Positions 6,645 through 14,102 of a DNA stretch of 44,653 nucleotides are shown piece by piece. Location: assembly GCF_011038965.1 (NCBI RefSeq), contig NZ_JAAKEB010000017.1, positions 1 to 44,653 of the forward strand, in the 5' to 3' direction. How positions within the stretch are numbered: the stretch's first letter is position 1; each line of letters begins with the position of its first letter. This DNA comes from Adlercreutzia sp. ZJ141. GTDB lineage: Bacteria; Actinomycetota; Coriobacteriia; Coriobacteriales; Eggerthellaceae. A model generated the notes under the pieces. The model was not told the origin of the DNA, did no database searches, and saw nothing but the letters and a program-made list of their open reading frames with translations. Made by a program: the position numbers and the translations under genes.

Positions 6645-7769
6645 TTATTCGTACAGCGCAACGGCGCGCTCGAGCTGGTTTATGATGTCGATTTGCTGGG
6701 GACACATGGCCTCGCACTTGCCACATTTGATGCAGGCACTCGCTGTACCCTCGGCTGCTTGCCAGCTGTACAGGTCCTTAACGAAATCGTGATCACCCGT
6801 CATAGCCTCGAGGTTCAATAGCTCCATGATCTGGGGGATCTGGACATGCGACGGACAACCCTTCATGCAGTAATTGCATGCGGTGCAGGGAACGCCCGCA
6901 AGTGAACGCAACACACCAATCGCTTCGTTCAAAGCCGTCTCTTCAGCAGACGTAAACGGCACGTTTGCCGTGTAGCTCGCGACGTTTTCCCTCATCTGCT
7001 CAACCGTAGACATGCCCGAAAGCACGGCCAGCACGTTCGGCAAATTCCAGCAGAATCGGTAGGCCCACTCCGCTTGCGAGGCGCTCGGGTTATAAGCAGT
7101 CAGAACATCAGCGGCGGCCTGAGGCAGCTTGCACAGCCGCCCACCACGTGCGGGTTCCATAATGATGACGGGCTTGTCGTGACGCGCGGCCACCTCCATG
7201 AGTCGGCGTGCTTCGTTGTGTGGGTCATTCCAATCCAGATAGTTCACCTGCAACTGCACGAAGTCCATTTCCGGATGCGCCGCGAGCAGCTTTTCTAAAC
7301 ATGCAGCGTCGTCATGCATGGAAAAGCCAACAAAACGAATCTTGCCTGCCGCTTTCTGCTCTTGCGCCCATTCCCACATGCCATATTCGTCGAACTTCGC
7401 GGTGCGCTTGCCACCAACGTTGTGCAGCAAATAGTAATCAACGTAGTCGGTGCCCATACGTTCGAGAGACACGTCCAGGCAATTCTTCGCCGATTCTGCG
7501 TCGGGCATTGCCCACGCGAGGCACTTGGTAGCAAGCGTGAACGATTCGCGCGGATAGCGCGCAACAAGCACTTCTCCGATTGCAGTTTCAGACGCACCGT
7601 CATGGTAAACGAACGCAGTGTCGAAATAGGTGTTGCCTGCTTCCATGAAAACGTCCACCATCTGCTTGAACTGCTCAATGTTGATGCTTGTTTGATCGCC
7701 TTCGTCAAGCAGCGGTAACCTCATGCAGCCAAAGCCCATCTTTGATTCGGGAATAATCTGATTGCCCAT
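6645..7769 (-). CDS. Aldo/keto reductase with C-terminal 4Fe-4S ferredoxin domain
   Basis: 374 residues. An (alpha/beta)8 aldo/keto reductase barrel with the full catalytic tetrad D50, Y55, K82 and H116 is followed after about residue 290 by a ferredoxin-like tail. The tail carries C-T-A-C-N-Y-C-M-K-G-C-P and C-I-K-C-G-K-C-E-A-M-C-P, i.e. two 4Fe-4S cluster motifs. Such fusions are common in anaerobic Firmicutes and Coriobacteriia and probably pass electrons between NAD(P)H and Fe-S carriers on a carbonyl substrate; the substrate is unknown. The ATG at 7769 is preceded by AGAAAGGG. The LysR gene lies 164 bp upstream on the same strand, and two metabolic genes diverge from it, suggesting one regulon. 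It ends at the hairpin at 6599-6633. Confidence 0.9.
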   Translation of the reverse strand: MGNQIIPESKMGFGCMRLPLLDEGDQTSINIEQFKQMVDVFMEAGNTYFDTAFVYHDGASETAIGEVLVARYPRESFTLATKCLAWAMPDAESAKNCLDVSLERMGTDYVDYYLLHNVGGKRTAKFDEYGMWEWAQEQKAAGKIRFVGFSMHDDAACLEKLLAAHPEMDFVQLQVNYLDWNDPHNEARRLMEVAARHDKPVIIMEPARGGRLCKLPQAAADVLTAYNPSASQAEWAYRFCWNLPNVLAVLSGMSTVEQMRENVASYTANVPFTSAEETALNEAIGVLRSLAGVPCTACNYCMKGCPSHVQIPQIMELLNLEAMTGDHDFVKDLYSWQAAEGTASACIKCGKCEAMCPQQIDIINQLERAVALYE

Positions 7770-7933
7770 GAACCGCCCTTTCTCGCTTTCTCGTTCAACA
7801 GTAGACTATCGTTCACCGTGTCGGAAGTAAAATACTCATGCGGCATACCAACCTATGCTTATGTGATATGAAAAGGGTAACCCATACCTACTACATTGTG
7901 TCCGGAAGAGTTGAGTTTTCAACCTTACACGAG

Positions 7934-8812
7934 CTACACAAGCGAGGTCACCCCATCTAGAAATGCCTTCGTTGCGCGAGATAGGCGCTGCTCGCGCTTC
8001 CACACCAGAAACAAGTCGGCTTCAAGACGCGGGACAAGAGGACGAAACGCCAGCCCACTTCCTGCGGTCGCATCCACAATACCTCCTAAGACGATTGCAT
8101 ACCCAAAGCCTTCCCGGGTGAATCGAGAAACATTGTAGGCTAGGTCGTAGGTCGCGACGATATCAAGCTTGTCCCTTTCCGAACCGAACCATGACATGAG
8201 ATCGCTTCCCATGGCAGCACGGTACGGAAGAAGCAGTGGCCGCCCGACCAAATCCGTGCGATCAATACGCTCTTTGCAGGCGAGATCGTCATCTTCCCTC
8301 ATCAACACGCCCCAGGTGTCTTTGGCGGGAATGCGCAGAAAGTTGAACTTCCCGCTATCAACGCTCGACACGACAAGAAGACCTAAGTCAGCAGCATTGT
8401 TCTCCAATTTTTCCAGAACGAAATCGCCGTCTCCACTGAGCAGGCGATACGTAACGGAAGGATGCACACGATGAATCCGCTCAGCGGCACGCGCGAGAAA
8501 CGAAACTGCATCTGTCTCGCCGCATGCGATGCGCACCTCGCCCGTAACAGCCTCCGAGCCAGTAGCCATATCACAACGTATGGACTCCACGAGGTCCACC
8601 ACCTCCTGAGCTCGCTCGCGAAATACGCGCCCGTCTTCGGTAAGCGCGACACGCTTGCCACTACGATCGAACAGCGCAACTCCCAACTCGGTCTCGAGCT
8701 CGATCATCTGGCGTGAGAGTGGAGGCTGGGTCATATGGAGCGATTCGGCTGCCTTCGTGATGCTCCCCTCGCGGGCGACAGCTAAGAAGTATTGCATCGT
8801 GCGTATATCCAT
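7934..8812 (-). CDS. LysR-family transcriptional regulator
   Basis: 292 residues. The N-terminal winged helix-turn-helix (residues 1-60) has the family signature S-I-T-K-A-A-E-S-L-H-M-T-Q-P-P-L-S-R-Q. The effector-binding domain (about 90-290) is a periplasmic-binding-protein-like fold starting at G-E-V-R-I-A-C-G. It should act as a tetramer that activates a divergent promoter in response to a small molecule. The divergent plus-strand genes at 8964 (acetyltransferase) and 9633 (CMD-cupin) and the co-directional reductase at 6645 are the likely targets. A dyad at 8861-8887 between it and the divergent genes is a candidate binding site. The start ATG at 8812 begins exactly at the first HTH residue, as in other family members. 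Confidence 0.9.
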   Translation of the reverse strand: MDIRTMQYFLAVAREGSITKAAESLHMTQPPLSRQMIELETELGVALFDRSGKRVALTEDGRVFRERAQEVVDLVESIRCDMATGSEAVTGEVRIACGETDAVSFLARAAERIHRVHPSVTYRLLSGDGDFVLEKLENNAADLGLLVVSSVDSGKFNFLRIPAKDTWGVLMREDDDLACKERIDRTDLVGRPLLLPYRAAMGSDLMSWFGSERDKLDIVATYDLAYNVSRFTREGFGYAIVLGGIVDATAGSGLAFRPLVPRLEADLFLVWKREQRLSRATKAFLDGVTSLV

Positions 8813-8860
8813 ACAGGGCTCCTTGGAATCCGATAGGCTGGAATCCCAACTGCATGTAGT

Positions 8861-8887
8861 ATATCAACTCAGTATGGGAGTTTATAT
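8861..8887. promoter_or_regulatory. Candidate LysR operator
   Basis: A 10-bp inverted repeat (ATATCAACTC and GAGTTTATAT, 9 of 10 matching) with a 7-bp spacer lies about 50 bp upstream of the LysR start and 77 bp before the divergent acetyltransferase gene. Size, spacing and position match LysR-type recognition sites. The AT-rich right arm overlaps a plausible -10/-35 region for the plus-strand genes. Confidence 0.5.
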
Positions 8888-8963
8888 AAAATGCAACATT
8901 GATATATGTAAGCCCTCCGACTAATCTGTTCGGAACAACAGTTACACAAAAGGAGGCTAAAAC

Positions 8964-9530
8964 GTGGAGCGTACCGAATACCTGAAGCGCCTTCTAGCAG
9001 GTGAGACGGTAGAAGCCGGCAGCGAGATGCATCTCATGATGCACGATATGAGTCAAGACGCTATCCGCATCTGCATGGACATCAACGGCACCTACCATGC
9101 ACCCGGCGAGCTCGCGGCACTCATGTCGGAGTTAACCGGCAGGCCCGTTCCTGAGGGCTTCGCCCTGTTCCCGCCGTTCAACGCAGACTGCGGCAAGAAT
9201 ATCTTCCTCGGGAAAAACGTGTTTATCAACAGCGGCTGCAAGTTCCAGGACCAGGGCGGCATCTACCTGAGCGACGGCTGCCTCATAGGACACAACGTCG
9301 TACTGGCCACACTCAACCACCATCTGGATCCCGCGCAGCGCGGCAGCATGGTACCCAAGTCCATAAGGTTGGGCAGCGACGTTTGGGTAGGGTCGGGAGC
9401 CATTATCTTGCCCGGCATCACCATCGGAGACGGCGCGGTCGTTGCTGCAGGCGCGGTAGTCACGAAAGATGTGGCAGCGCGCACCGTCGTTGCAGGTAAC
9501 CCGGCGCGTGTCATCAAGCGGATCGAATAA
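8964..9530 (+). CDS. Maltose/galactoside O-acetyltransferase-like (left-handed beta-helix)
   Basis: 188 residues. An N-terminal mac-type helical cap (about residues 4-60) is followed by hexapeptide repeats (I-F-L-G-K-N-V, I-Y-L-S-D-G-C, I-R-L-G-S-D-V, I-T-I-G-D-G-A) building a left-handed beta-helix. The catalytic His lies in N-H-H at about 118-120, and the C-terminus G-N-P-A-R-V-I-K is the family's usual end. It transfers acetyl from acetyl-CoA to a sugar or related hydroxyl as a trimer in the cytoplasm. AAAGGAGG just upstream fixes the ATG at 8964. It is the first gene of a plus-strand pair with the CMD-cupin gene and is divergent from LysR. The natural acceptor cannot be read from sequence. 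Confidence 0.85.
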   Translation: MERTEYLKRLLAGETVEAGSEMHLMMHDMSQDAIRICMDINGTYHAPGELAALMSELTGRPVPEGFALFPPFNADCGKNIFLGKNVFINSGCKFQDQGGIYLSDGCLIGHNVVLATLNHHLDPAQRGSMVPKSIRLGSDVWVGSGAIILPGITIGDGAVVAAGAVVTKDVAARTVVAGNPARVIKRIE

Positions 9531-9632
9531 GACAAGTGGGAACAAGTTTCCGAAAAACGCAGCAGCGCGAGAACGAACCGCGCGCAAAATCGAACTACTG
9601 AGCAACAGAGAGTCTTACCATAGGAGGAACGT

Positions 9633-10385
9633 ATGACAAAGGTAGTGCAAACAGCAGGACGCGACCAGCTGGGGGACTTTGCCCCGAAGTTCGCAGAACT
9701 CAACGATGACGTGCTATTTGGGAAGGTGTGGAGCGACGATGCGCTGTCGCTCAAGATGCGTTCGGTCCTTACAATTTCGACACTGGTGGCGAAGGGACTC
9801 GTGGATACGTCGTTCGAGTACCACCTTGCCACGGCCAAGCAAAACGGCATAACGGCGTCCGAGCTGGCGGCGATACTTACCCACGTCGCCTTCTATGCCG
9901 GTTGGCCGAACGCTTGGGCAGCGTTCCGCGTTGCCGTGAAGGTATACGCCGATGACCCGCAGGGGCTTGAGGAACCCAAGGCTCACGGTGGCGTGTTCGG
10001 CCTCGGGGCACCCAACGATGCCTACGCGCAGTACTTCACGGGAAGGTCGTACCTAAACCCCCTAACCGACCCGGCCAACACGCAGTTTATTGCCAACGTC
10101 ACCTTCGAACCGGGATGCCGCAACCACTGGCACATTCACCATGCCAATGAGGGCGGCGGGCAGATTCTGCTAGTGACCGACGGACGCGGCTGGTACCAGG
10201 AGTGGGGAAAGGAAGCCCGTGCACTGCACCCCGGCGACTGCATCACCATACCTGCAAACGTGAAGCACTGGCATGGCGCCGCCAAAGACAGCTGGATGAG
10301 CCACGTGGCCTTCGAGGCAAGCGGCACGAACATGAGCAACGAATGGTGCGAGCCCGTAAGCGACGAGGACTACCTCACGCTTTAG
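9633..10385 (+). CDS. Carboxymuconolactone decarboxylase-cupin fusion
   Basis: 250 residues in two domains. Residues about 15-110 are a carboxymuconolactone-decarboxylase (AhpD-like) helical domain, with E-Y-H-L-A-T-A-K-Q-N-G and T-H-V-A-F-Y-A-G-W-P. It lacks the Cys-x-x-Cys of the peroxidase members. Residues about 125-245 are a cupin barrel with a metal-binding H-W-H-I-H-H...E-G-G-G-Q and a second His at K-H-W-H-G. Similar fusions sit beside aldo/keto reductases and LysR genes in many gut bacteria; the reaction is not established. TAGGAGGAACGT precedes the ATG. The 102-bp gap from the acetyltransferase gene holds no obvious terminator, so the two may be cotranscribed. Confidence 0.85.
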   Translation: MTKVVQTAGRDQLGDFAPKFAELNDDVLFGKVWSDDALSLKMRSVLTISTLVAKGLVDTSFEYHLATAKQNGITASELAAILTHVAFYAGWPNAWAAFRVAVKVYADDPQGLEEPKAHGGVFGLGAPNDAYAQYFTGRSYLNPLTDPANTQFIANVTFEPGCRNHWHIHHANEGGGQILLVTDGRGWYQEWGKEARALHPGDCITIPANVKHWHGAAKDSWMSHVAFEASGTNMSNEWCEPVSDEDYLTL

Positions 10386-10389
10386 CTTG

Positions 10390-10426
10390 TACGCGCTGGT
10401 ACGCCGGTACGCGCTGGTACGCGCTC
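10390..10426. repeat. Short tandem repeat after the cupin gene
   Basis: Four near-copies of TACGCGCTGG (the second shortened to TACGCCGG) directly follow the stop codon. They read as simple slippage repeats; a weak hairpin can form between GGTACGC and GCGTACC-like segments. They lie 60 bp before the tRNA fragment that marks the edge of the mobile region. Confidence 0.6.
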
Positions 10427-10486
10427 GTGATAATTTGCTGAAATGATCGACGAAACGAAGGAGCTCAGAGTATAATGCCTTCTACT

Positions 10487-10526
10487 GCGGGCGTCGCCAA
10501 GTGGTAAGGCCCAAGCTTCCCAAGCT
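10487..10526 (+). tRNA. tRNA-Gly(CCC), 5' half only
   Basis: The sequence starts with acceptor arm GCGGGCG, continues with a canonical D arm (GCC...GTGGTAA...GGC), and then has an anticodon stem CAAGC with loop TTCCCAA (anticodon CCC). The 3' stem begins GCT and then breaks: the expected TG pairing, variable loop, T arm and acceptor 3' strand are absent. A TATAAT at 10471-10476 lies just upstream. The gene is therefore cut in the 3' side of the anticodon stem, a classic integrase crossover position. Everything to the right reads as mobile DNA until at least 24.5 kb. I found no 3' half elsewhere in the window. Confidence 0.65.
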
Positions 10527-10527
10527 G

Positions 10528-10574
10528 TTAGCGAGGTGGGCATCCGCGAAACACGCGAAATGTGCATTCGCTAA
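10528..10574. repeat. Inverted repeat at the left edge of the mobile region
   Basis: TTAGCGA (10528-10534) and TCGCTAA (10568-10574) begin right where tRNA homology stops. Between them CGCGAAA occurs twice in direct orientation (10546-10562). The layout fits arm-type or core recombination sites of an integrative element, or a partition site just upstream of parA. The choice is not settled by sequence. The remainder up to parA at 10762 shows no ORF that I support. Confidence 0.4.
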
Positions 10575-10761
10575 ATCCCCAGTTCAGAGCATATTATTTT
10601 GAAACCTCTGAGCATCTTCGATTTCCTTCTCGATTTCTGCAACCCCGAATTTTCCAGTACGTTTCCAGTATTTTGTGAAACGTGCGGCCCATTCGCACAT
10701 TTTTCGAATGGGCTGTCTGACCTCCACGATGTGGCTCATGCCACAGAAATGGAGGCGCACC

Positions 10762-11547
10762 ATGACGTGCAAAACAATAGCAGTAGCGAATCAAAAAGGA
10801 GGGACGGGAAAGACTGCCACAACGCTCAGTCTTGGCATTGCTTTGTCCAAGCGCGATAAGCGCGTATTGCTGGTGGATACGGATCCTCAAGGCGATCTAA
10901 CCAAATCGCTCGGCTGGTTCAACCCCGATTCTTTAGAGATCACCGTCGCCAATCATATCCAAGCAGTGATTGACGGCATAGACATGCAAGCTGATGAGGG
11001 AATCCTTAGCCACAAAGAAGGCGTCGATCTCATGCCTGCGAACATCGACCTTGCAAGCATGGAGATGAGCATCTTCATGGCGATGTCGCGTGAGCAGATT
11101 CTTAACTCCTGGCTTTCTGGCATCAAGAAAAACTACGATTATGTCCTTATTGATTGCGCGCCAACGCTGGGCATCTTGCCCGTGAACGCATTCGTCGCAT
11201 CGGACAGTGTCCTTGTTCCCGTTTCTGCGGAATTCTTACCAGCATCTGCGATGACCGAACTCCTGAAGACCATCAATAGGGTTAAGCGACAGATCAATCC
11301 TGCTCTTGAGGTTGAGGGGATATTGATCACGCTCTTCGACACCAGAAACAACCTTGCTCGTGAGGTGGAACAGACTATTCGCAGCCAATACGGAAAGACC
11401 TATCGCGTATTCGATTCCATTATCCCTCGGGCTGTATCAGCTGCAGAAACACCTGCCGCAGGGATAAGCATTTTCGCCTATGACAAACGAGGTAAAGTTG
11501 CGTCCGCTTTTACCAGCCTCGCAGATGAGGTGATCTGCAATGGCTAA
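10762..11547 (+). CDS. parA: ParA-family partition ATPase
   Basis: 261 residues. The deviant Walker A motif K-G-G-T-G-K-T is at about residues 12-18, D-T-D-P-Q-G is the Walker A' strand, and Y-D-Y-V-L-I-D-C-A-P-T-L-G is Walker B. This is a ParA/Soj ATPase that forms dynamic gradients on the nucleoid to segregate a replicon or a circularised integrative element. The ATG at 10762 follows TGGAGGCGCACC; the frame is open 87 bp further upstream, but that extension lacks a ribosome-binding site and family similarity. The stop overlaps the start of parB by 8 bp (ATGGCTAA). It is the first gene of the parA-parB-rep module right of the tRNA break. Confidence 0.9.
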   Translation: MTCKTIAVANQKGGTGKTATTLSLGIALSKRDKRVLLVDTDPQGDLTKSLGWFNPDSLEITVANHIQAVIDGIDMQADEGILSHKEGVDLMPANIDLASMEMSIFMAMSREQILNSWLSGIKKNYDYVLIDCAPTLGILPVNAFVASDSVLVPVSAEFLPASAMTELLKTINRVKRQINPALEVEGILITLFDTRNNLAREVEQTIRSQYGKTYRVFDSIIPRAVSAAETPAAGISIFAYDKRGKVASAFTSLADEVICNG

Positions 11548-12499
11548 GAAGAAAGTGAACATAAGCCTTCCGTCGGTAGATGAGCTCTTCACTTCACAGG
11601 TTGAGCGAGACTCGAAGGGAAGCAGCGTCATCCAATTGCTACCGTTAGCTTCGATCGTCCCGTTTCCCAAACATCCCTTTGGTGTGCGTGACGATCAAGA
11701 TATGGAGCAGCTCGTCGAGAGCATCCAAGAGCATGGCATCCTGTCACCCCTAGCCGTACGAACTGCAAACGATGGCGTATTCGAGCTCATAAGCGGCCAT
11801 AGAAGAAAGCACGCAGCTGAGGTGGTAGGGCTGACCGATGTGCCATGCATCGTTAAAGACCTCACCGATGATGAAGCTGTTATCGCAATGGTGGATTCGA
11901 ATCTTCAGAGGGAGACCATCCTGCCGAGCGAACGGGCATTCGCTTATTCGATGCGCCTTGAAGCTATGAAGCGACAAGGTTTCCGCAGCGACCTTGCTTG
12001 TGCGCAATTTGAGCACAAGTCGCGCGGCAGGAAGTCGAGAGATATCTTGGCTGAAGAGTTGGGTGTTAGCAAGGATATGATCCGACGCTATATTCGCCTT
12101 ACGAATCTCATTCCGGAATTGCTGACTCTCGTGGATACAGGGCGCATGAAGATGCAGCCAGCGATAGCGATCAGCTATCTCGAAGAAGATGAGCAGCGAT
12201 GGCTTCTCGAAGCGATTGGCTCTCAAGCCTGCACGCCGTCCCATGCCCAAGCGGTGAAGATGCGCCGCTACTCGGAAGAGGGTACGTTAACAGCGGCCCT
12301 TGTCAGTTCGATCATGGAAGAGAAAAAACCCAATCAGATCGAGCAATTCAAGATTCCTAAGAAGAACATCTCGCGCTTCTTCAAAGCGGGCATGAGCAAT
12401 GAAGAGATGGGTGCGCGCATCATCAAAGCCTTGGAACTGCTTGAAGCAGCTGAGGCAAAACGCGACTGGCTGGCGAAGGAAGAGGTGCATGATGGGTAA
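11540..12499 (+). CDS. parB: ParB/RepB/Spo0J-family DNA-binding partition protein
   Basis: 319 residues. The ParB CTPase/clamp domain starts near residue 40 (L-L-P-L-A-S-I-V-P-F) and contains I-S-G-H-R-R-K-H-A-A-E, the conserved arginine patch, and V-D-S-N-L-Q-R-E. The helix-turn-helix region follows (S-R-D-I-L-A-E-E-L-G-V-S-K-D-M-I-R-R-Y-I-R-L). It binds a centromere site and stimulates the ParA ATPase. The C-terminal part is a dimerisation helix. The gene overlaps parA at its 5' end and rep at its 3' end (the rep ATG at 12489 lies within the last codons), so the three are translationally coupled. A parS site was not identified with confidence; the repeats at 10528-10574 are the nearest candidate. 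Confidence 0.9.
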   Translation: MAKKKVNISLPSVDELFTSQVERDSKGSSVIQLLPLASIVPFPKHPFGVRDDQDMEQLVESIQEHGILSPLAVRTANDGVFELISGHRRKHAAEVVGLTDVPCIVKDLTDDEAVIAMVDSNLQRETILPSERAFAYSMRLEAMKRQGFRSDLACAQFEHKSRGRKSRDILAEELGVSKDMIRRYIRLTNLIPELLTLVDTGRMKMQPAIAISYLEEDEQRWLLEAIGSQACTPSHAQAVKMRRYSEEGTLTAALVSSIMEEKKPNQIEQFKIPKKNISRFFKAGMSNEEMGARIIKALELLEAAEAKRDWLAKEEVHDG

Positions 12500-13682
12500 C
12501 ATGATGCACCGTGGAAAAGGGTCGTTTACCCACGTCGAAAACACGGTCTTCTTCGATCACAGCTTAAGCCTTAAAGCAAAGGGAATCTACTGTCAGATTC
12601 GCTCGCTTGAAAACAACCCCGATTGGGTGTTCACCATCCGTGGCTTCGCAAAGCTTGTTAAAGATGGGGTGGATGCCGTGACAGCTGGGCTCAAGGAGCT
12701 AGAGAGCGCTGGGTACATAATCAGAGCGAGAAGGCGAAGCGAGAACGGGCGTTTCCTTAAAGCCGAAGAAGCCACGTGGGTCACGCTCGATGACCCAGCG
12801 ATGTACGCGAGCGTTGCAGCCGAATTGAAGGAGGAGGGGTATGCGATTCTCTCCGAATTCAAGCGCGACCCTACCAGCAACGTTGAGTTCGATCTGAAGA
12901 GCGATATTCCCGCTACGGGAAAAGGTTGCCCTAAGAATGCCCAGGTCAGCACCAGAACGGGAAAATCCGTATCTGGAAATCCCGTATCTGGAAAAACCAT
13001 ATCTGGAAAACAAGACCCAATAAATTACTTATCTGATAAACGTACTAATGAAGATAAACTCCTCTCTTGTCTCCCCGAAACAGAACCAAAGGCAGACCGC
13101 AGAGAGGAGAAGGGCGATTTTGCAGCTTTCAGAAAAGGCGAGTTCACAGAGTCTTTCGAGAAGCTATGCGAGATGTCTATCAAGCCGGTCTCCTCGCTCA
13201 AGTTCAAACGCGATTGCTTCAAGGCATGGAAGCGAAAGGTCGCAGACGGATACACGCCAGAGCAGATAATCCATGCTTACGATGCCTATGCGAAGGCCTA
13301 TTGGGTGAGAAACGCTGATGACAAGAAGCTCGCGAAGAACCTCATTCGCTGGCTTGAGGGAGAAGGCGGCCTTGAGACGTTCGCAGACGAGCCCATACCT
13401 CCGAACCTTCTTGAACATGACGGCAAGCCACTCACCATGGAGGAGCTGGCCGATGCTGATCCAGATTTCGCACCTCTTTGGAACAAGCTCAGGAGCGCTC
13501 GCTGCGTCGTGCTCTCGCTTATGATCGACAACACGGAAGAGCGACCTTCGCAAGAGGAGTTGGATAAGGCGTGCGACGAGGACAGACAATTCCAGCGATG
13601 CCTGGCAAGATGCAAGGAACGATACGACAGATACTTGAAGCTTTTCGAGCTATTCAACGGGGAGGGTGTGGATAGTGATTAG
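12489..13682 (+). CDS. Replication initiator-like protein (winged HTH + DnaD-like region)
   Basis: About 397 residues. The first 110 residues are a winged helix domain of the kind found in plasmid and ICE replication initiators (F-F-D-H-S-L-S-L-K-A-K-G-I-Y, then W-V-F-T-I-R-G-F-A-K-L, then L-E-S-A-G-Y-I-I-R). A low-complexity linker at about residues 150-180 repeats S-G-N/K-x-V/I, and the C-terminal half is helical. GGAAGAGGTGC precedes an ATGATG pair; either 12489 or 12492 can be used. It follows parAB with overlap, the standard layout for a low-copy replicon or a self-replicating ICE. The repeats encoding the linker are also candidate iterons (see 12957-13062), so the gene may carry its own origin. 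The exact Rep family is not certain. Confidence 0.7.
   Translation: MMGNMMHRGKGSFTHVENTVFFDHSLSLKAKGIYCQIRSLENNPDWVFTIRGFAKLVKDGVDAVTAGLKELESAGYIIRARRRSENGRFLKAEEATWVTLDDPAMYASVAAELKEEGYAILSEFKRDPTSNVEFDLKSDIPATGKGCPKNAQVSTRTGKSVSGNPVSGKTISGKQDPINYLSDKRTNEDKLLSCLPETEPKADRREEKGDFAAFRKGEFTESFEKLCEMSIKPVSSLKFKRDCFKAWKRKVADGYTPEQIIHAYDAYAKAYWVRNADDKKLAKNLIRWLEGEGGLETFADEPIPPNLLEHDGKPLTMEELADADPDFAPLWNKLRSARCVVLSLMIDNTEERPSQEELDKACDEDRQFQRCLARCKERYDRYLKLFELFNGEGVDSD
12957..13062. other. Iteron-like repeats and AT-rich stretch inside rep
   Basis: Three 15-bp direct repeats with consensus CTGGAAAAACCGTAT run from 12957 to 13002, with a fourth partial copy to about 13012. They are followed immediately by roughly 45 bp of AT-rich DNA (13016-13062). 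Iterons next to an AT-rich unwinding region are the usual parts of a Rep-controlled origin, and some Rep families place their origin inside the rep gene. The repeats could instead reflect only the repetitive protein linker. Confidence 0.45.
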
Positions 13683-13740
13683 TTGACACTTTGGGCTTAT
13701 ATGCGAGCAACCCCGTCCCAGGTTCTCATTATTTGTATGG

Positions 13741-13772
13741 ACTGCTCTTAACTGCTCTTAACTGCTCTTAAC
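13741..13772. repeat. Three tandem 10-bp repeats
   Basis: ACTGCTCTTA is repeated three times without change and followed by AC, starting 58 bp after the rep stop. The 10-bp period keeps the copies on one face of the helix, so a binding array is possible. The rest of 13683-14021 shows no gene I can support: an ORF-like stretch at 13805-14053 lacks a ribosome-binding site. Confidence 0.7.
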
Positions 13773-14021
13773 CAAGCAGCCTTTCGGATAATTCATAATA
13801 CTGAGTGGGATCGGTTTTATTTCGTCCTCGCCAAGCCAAAACCTCAATGTCAGCCAAATGCTTACTTGAGAAGCTAATTTATCTGACGTTAACAGCCATC
13901 CGGCAAGACGCTTTGCGAGCTTGGTGCGAAAAGGCAGATGATATCTTCGATGCCGAAGACTATAGGAAGGGGCGTCGATACCGACTTTCGCTGATTGGTG
14001 GCACCAAAACAGGCATCAAAA

Positions 14022-14070
14022 CCTCTTTATTTCAATTTTTTATAACATTTTGAAATAAAGAGGGTATACT
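14022..14070 (+). promoter_or_regulatory. Operator-like palindrome and promoter of the Fic gene
   Basis: Perfect 14-bp arms CCTCTTTATTTCAA (14022-14035) and TTGAAATAAAGAGG (14050-14063) are separated by 14 bp. The right arm abuts a -10-like TATACT at 14065-14070, about 33 bp before the Fic ATG. A half-site-like TTTCAAAAAGAGG recurs just before the start codon. Long palindromes placed this way usually bind a repressor; the winged-helix tail of the Fic protein itself is the obvious candidate. Confidence 0.6.
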
Positions 14071-14102
14071 GAGATTCATGTTTCAAAAAGAGGGAGGCAG
14101 GC

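Noticed and set aside
10487-10570. Complete tRNA
   Set aside because: D arm and anticodon stem-loop are good, but the variable loop, T arm and 3' acceptor strand cannot be found downstream.
10675-10761. N-terminal extension of ParA
   Set aside because: Open frame only; no ribosome-binding site and no similarity. The start at 10762 has TGGAGG and begins at the conserved strand.
13741-13772. Short tandem repeats as a CRISPR array
   Set aside because: The unit is 10 bp with no spacers and no cas genes nearby; it is a simple tandem repeat.
13805-14053. 82-aa ORF on the plus strand before the Fic gene
   Set aside because: No ribosome-binding site, no recognisable fold, and its end runs through the operator palindrome of the Fic gene. 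At most a remnant.
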